A stretch of DNA of 36,036 nt from Caulobacteraceae bacterium. GTDB taxonomy: Bacteria > Pseudomonadota > Alphaproteobacteria > Caulobacterales > Caulobacteraceae. Numbering within the stretch: position 1 is the first letter of the stretch; every line of letters begins with the position of its first letter. Of this stretch, positions 34,286 to 36,036 are shown in pieces. Below the pieces are notes generated by a model. It did not search any database and was not told the origin of the DNA. It was given only the letters and a program-made list of their open reading frames with translations. A program made the translations under genes and the position numbers. The stretch covers positions 1 to 36,036 of the forward strand of contig CANJMO010000022.1 of the NCBI GenBank assembly GCA_947475845.1. Direction: 5' to 3'.

Positions 34286-34525
34286 TCAGGCGCCGAGGCG
34301 TTCCGCGATGAACTTCACCGCATCGCCAACCGTCTGGATGTGTTCAGCGGCGTCGTCCGGGATTTCGATATCGAATTCCTCTTCGAAGGCCATGACCAGT
34401 TCGACATTGTCCAGGCTGTCAGCGCCTAGGTCATCGATGAAGCTGGCCTTTTCGGTGACCTTTTCGGGATCAGCGTCGAGGTGCTCGATCACGATCTTAC
34501 GGACGCGTTCGAGGATGTCGGACAT
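34286..34525 (-). CDS. acpP: Acyl carrier protein
   Basis: 79-residue acidic carrier of growing acyl chains. The phosphopantetheine attachment site is Ser37 in [17 protein letters not shown]. The ATG at 34525 gives the classic [11 protein letters not shown] start; the frame is open upstream, but that part is leader. The preceding AAGGGG is a plausible ribosome-binding site. Lies between fabG and fabF, as in most proteobacteria. The 200-bp leader holds a hairpin (GCCGCC/GGCGGC, 34549-34562) and a possible terminator (34611-34644), suggesting that acpP has its own promoter for high expression. Confidence 0.98.
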   Translation of the reverse strand: MSDILERVRKIVIEHLDADPEKVTEKASFIDDLGADSLDNVELVMAFEEEFDIEIPDDAAEHIQTVGDAVKFIAERLGA

Positions 34526-34610
34526 ACGCAGTAGCCCCTTGTTTATCAGCCGCCACGGCGGCCAGGCAGAGTTGAAAACAACGGCTCCGATCCACCGGAA
34601 TAGAGCCATT

Positions 34611-34644
34611 CAAAAAGGCGGGCCGCGCAGGGTGGAGACGCCTT
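34611..34644 (-). terminator. Possible terminator or attenuator between fabG and acpP
   Basis: On the minus strand AAGGCG (34644-34639) can pair with CGCCTT (34620-34615) across an 18-nt loop, followed by a T-run (plus-strand A 34612-34616). The stem is only six base pairs and the loop is GC-rich. It would end fabD-fabG transcripts before acpP, or attenuate them. Confidence 0.4.
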
Positions 34645-34725
34645 GATACCGTTCGGTCGGGCCTTGGCTACCACGTTCCTTTTCGGGAGACTAGCGCCCC
34701 GTCACACCGTGGCCGACCCGTAATT

Positions 34726-35466
34726 CTAGACCATCACCATGCCGCCGTTGACGTGCAGTGTCTGCCCGGTGACGTACGCAGCTTCGTCGCTGGCCAGATA
34801 AACGCACGCGGCGGCGATTTCGCTCCCTTCGCCCAGACGGGCGGCGGGGATCTTGGTCAGGATGCCGCTGCGCTGAGCCTCGTTGAGCACGTCGGTCATG
34901 GGGCTGGCGATGAAGCCGGGGGCCACGCAATTGACCGTGATGCCGCGGCTGGCGACTTCCTGGGCTAGGGACTTGGAGAAGCCGATCATGCCGGCCTTGG
35001 AGGCGGCGTAGTTGGTCTGGCCGGGATTGCCGGTCACGCCGACGATGGAGGTTACGCCGATGATGCGGCCGAAGCGGCGCTTCATCATCCCACGCATGGC
35101 GGACCGCGATAGGCGGAAGTAGGCCTCAAGATTGACCCGGATCACGGTGTCCCAGTCCTCATCCTTCATCCGCATCAACAGGCCGTCGCGGGTGAGGCCG
35201 GCGTTGGACACGAGGATATCGACCGGGGCGCCGGCGGCGGCCTCAGCGTTGTCCATCAGCCCGTCGACCGAGGCGGCGTCGCCGAGGTTTGCTGTGACCA
35301 GGGAGGTGCGGGGACCGAGCTGGGCGGCCAGGGTCTCAAGCGCTTCAAGGCGGGTGCCGGATAGGACAACGTGGGCGCCCTGGGCGTGCAGCTGCTCGGC
35401 GATGGCCTTGCCGATGCCTCCGGAAGCCCCGGTGACCAGGGCGGTCTTGCCTGAAAGATCGAACAT
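34726..35466 (-). CDS. fabG: 3-oxoacyl-ACP reductase
   Basis: NADPH-dependent short-chain dehydrogenase performing the first reduction of each elongation cycle. The Rossmann motif TGASGGIG is at 12-19, NAG at 88-90, and the catalytic Ser140-Tyr153-Lys157 lies in VTSIVGVTG and NYAASKAG. The C-terminus has APGFIASPMTDVL and ends YVTGQTLHVNGGMVMV, the usual FabG ending. 246 residues. AGAGG precedes the ATG at 35466. It begins 9 nt after fabD. Confidence 0.97.
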   Translation of the reverse strand: MFDLSGKTALVTGASGGIGKAIAEQLHAQGAHVVLSGTRLEALETLAAQLGPRTSLVTANLGDAASVDGLMDNAEAAAGAPVDILVSNAGLTRDGLLMRMKDEDWDTVIRVNLEAYFRLSRSAMRGMMKRRFGRIIGVTSIVGVTGNPGQTNYAASKAGMIGFSKSLAQEVASRGITVNCVAPGFIASPMTDVLNEAQRSGILTKIPAARLGEGSEIAAACVYLASDEAAYVTGQTLHVNGGMVMV

Positions 35467-35475
35467 GGCGGCCTC

Positions 35476-36036
35476 TTAGAGGGTTTTGGCGAAGGCTTCG
35501 AGATCGTCGGGGGAGTTCAGGGCCACGCCTTCGGCGTCCGGCGCGATGCGCTTGGCGATGCCGGTCAGCACCTTGCCCGAGCCAAGCTCGGCGAAGCGGG
35601 TGACGGCGCCCTCCTCGGCCAGCCACTGGATGCTCTCGCGCCAGCGGACGCGGCCGGTGACCTGCTGCACCAGCAGATCGCGGATCGCTTCGGGATCCAG
35701 CGTCGGGCGGGCGGTGACGTTGGTCACCAGGGGGGTGCGCGGCGCGGCGATCAGGGTCGAGGCCAGGGCGCGCTGCATTTCCTCGGCGGCGGGGGCCATC
35801 AGCGGGCAGTGAAACGGCGCCGAGACGTTGAGCGGAATGGCGCGGGCGCCCAGTTCCTTGGCCTTCTCGATGGCGCGGTCGACGGCGGCCTTGGCCCCGG
35901 AGATGACGACGTTGCCAGCGTTGTTGTCGCTGGCGACGACGCAGACGCCCAGTTCCGAGCCGGCCAGGGCGGCTTCCTCGGCCAGGGCGACGTCGGCCTT
36001 GGGCCCGATCAGGGAGGCCATAGCCCCCTCGCCTAC
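35476..36036 (-). CDS. fabD: Malonyl-CoA:ACP transacylase, C-terminal part
   Basis: Loads malonyl units onto ACP. The frame is open to the right edge, so the gene is cut by the window: about 186 codons are visible of the roughly 310 expected. The visible part has VASDNNAGNVVISG, the catalytic His in LNVSAPFHCPLM, TNVTARP, and the C-terminal FAELGSGKVLTGIAKRI. The nucleophile motif GHSLGE would lie outside. Its stop is 9 nt before the fabG start, consistent with one operon fabD-fabG. Confidence 0.96.
   Translation of the reverse strand, partial: VGEGAMASLIGPKADVALAEEAALAGSELGVCVVASDNNAGNVVISGAKAAVDRAIEKAKELGARAIPLNVSAPFHCPLMAPAAEEMQRALASTLIAAPRTPLVTNVTARPTLDPEAIRDLLVQQVTGRVRWRESIQWLAEEGAVTRFAELGSGKVLTGIAKRIAPDAEGVALNSPDDLEAFAKTL

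Noticed and set aside
1-36036. CRISPR arrays, tRNA or rRNA genes, prophage, toxin-antitoxin or known defence systems
   Set aside because: No regularly spaced repeats, cloverleaf sequences, phage structural genes or defence-type gene pairs were found on reading both strands.

Overview
This GC-rich, tightly packed window reads as a chromosomal segment of an alphaproteobacterium, most likely Caulobacteraceae (Caulobacter/Phenylobacterium-like). The grounds are an HdaA-type replication regulator beside ppk/ppx, the alphaproteobacterial gene sets lptF-lptG-lptD-surA-pdxA-rsmA and fabD-fabG-acpP-fabF-mltG, a chi subunit gene near pepA, and many GTG/TTG starts with ATGA/GTGA overlaps. No tRNA, rRNA, CRISPR array, prophage or plasmid genes were seen.

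Layout. 1-0.5 kb: the end of an IS6-family element that has cut a methyltransferase gene after 32 codons. 0.67-5.2 kb: hdaA, ppk, ppx (replication control and polyphosphate turnover). 5.25-9.25 kb: an accessory stretch with a GMC oxidoreductase, a probable deletion scar where two convergent genes both lost their 3' ends (a signal-peptide protein and a Crp-like regulator), and two uncharacterised exported proteins facing each other across a bidirectional terminator. 9.4-12.7 kb: rnd (minus), purM-purN (plus), ndk (minus). 12.9-15.65 kb: ABC-F ATPase and an EamA transporter. 15.66-18.26 kb: holC and pepA on the minus strand, separated by a small plus-strand DUF1236 gene with a regulatory-looking upstream region. 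18.4-26.4 kb: the envelope operon lptF-lptG-lptD-surA-pdxA-rsmA, joined by short gaps or overlaps. 26.4-30.1 kb: a DUF805 membrane protein and an RND efflux permease without an adaptor gene. 30.07-31.87 kb: gmk (minus), a GNAT acetyltransferase, and a lower-GC island with one membrane ORF, flanked by inverted copies of a 32-nt REP-like palindrome. 31.9 kb to the end: mltG, fabF, acpP, fabG and the 3' part of fabD, all on the minus strand.

Together the genes cover cell-envelope building (LPS export, outer-membrane protein folding, fatty-acid synthesis, peptidoglycan), nucleotide metabolism (purM, purN, ndk, gmk), and stress/replication control (hdaA, ppk, ppx). I found no convincing new multi-gene system. 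The most distinctive signals are non-coding or structural: the double-truncation scar near 7.1 kb, the REP-bracketed low-GC insert between gmk and mltG, a possible switching leader upstream of purM, a 13-nt dyad upstream of the RND gene, and GANTC clusters in two intergenic regions.
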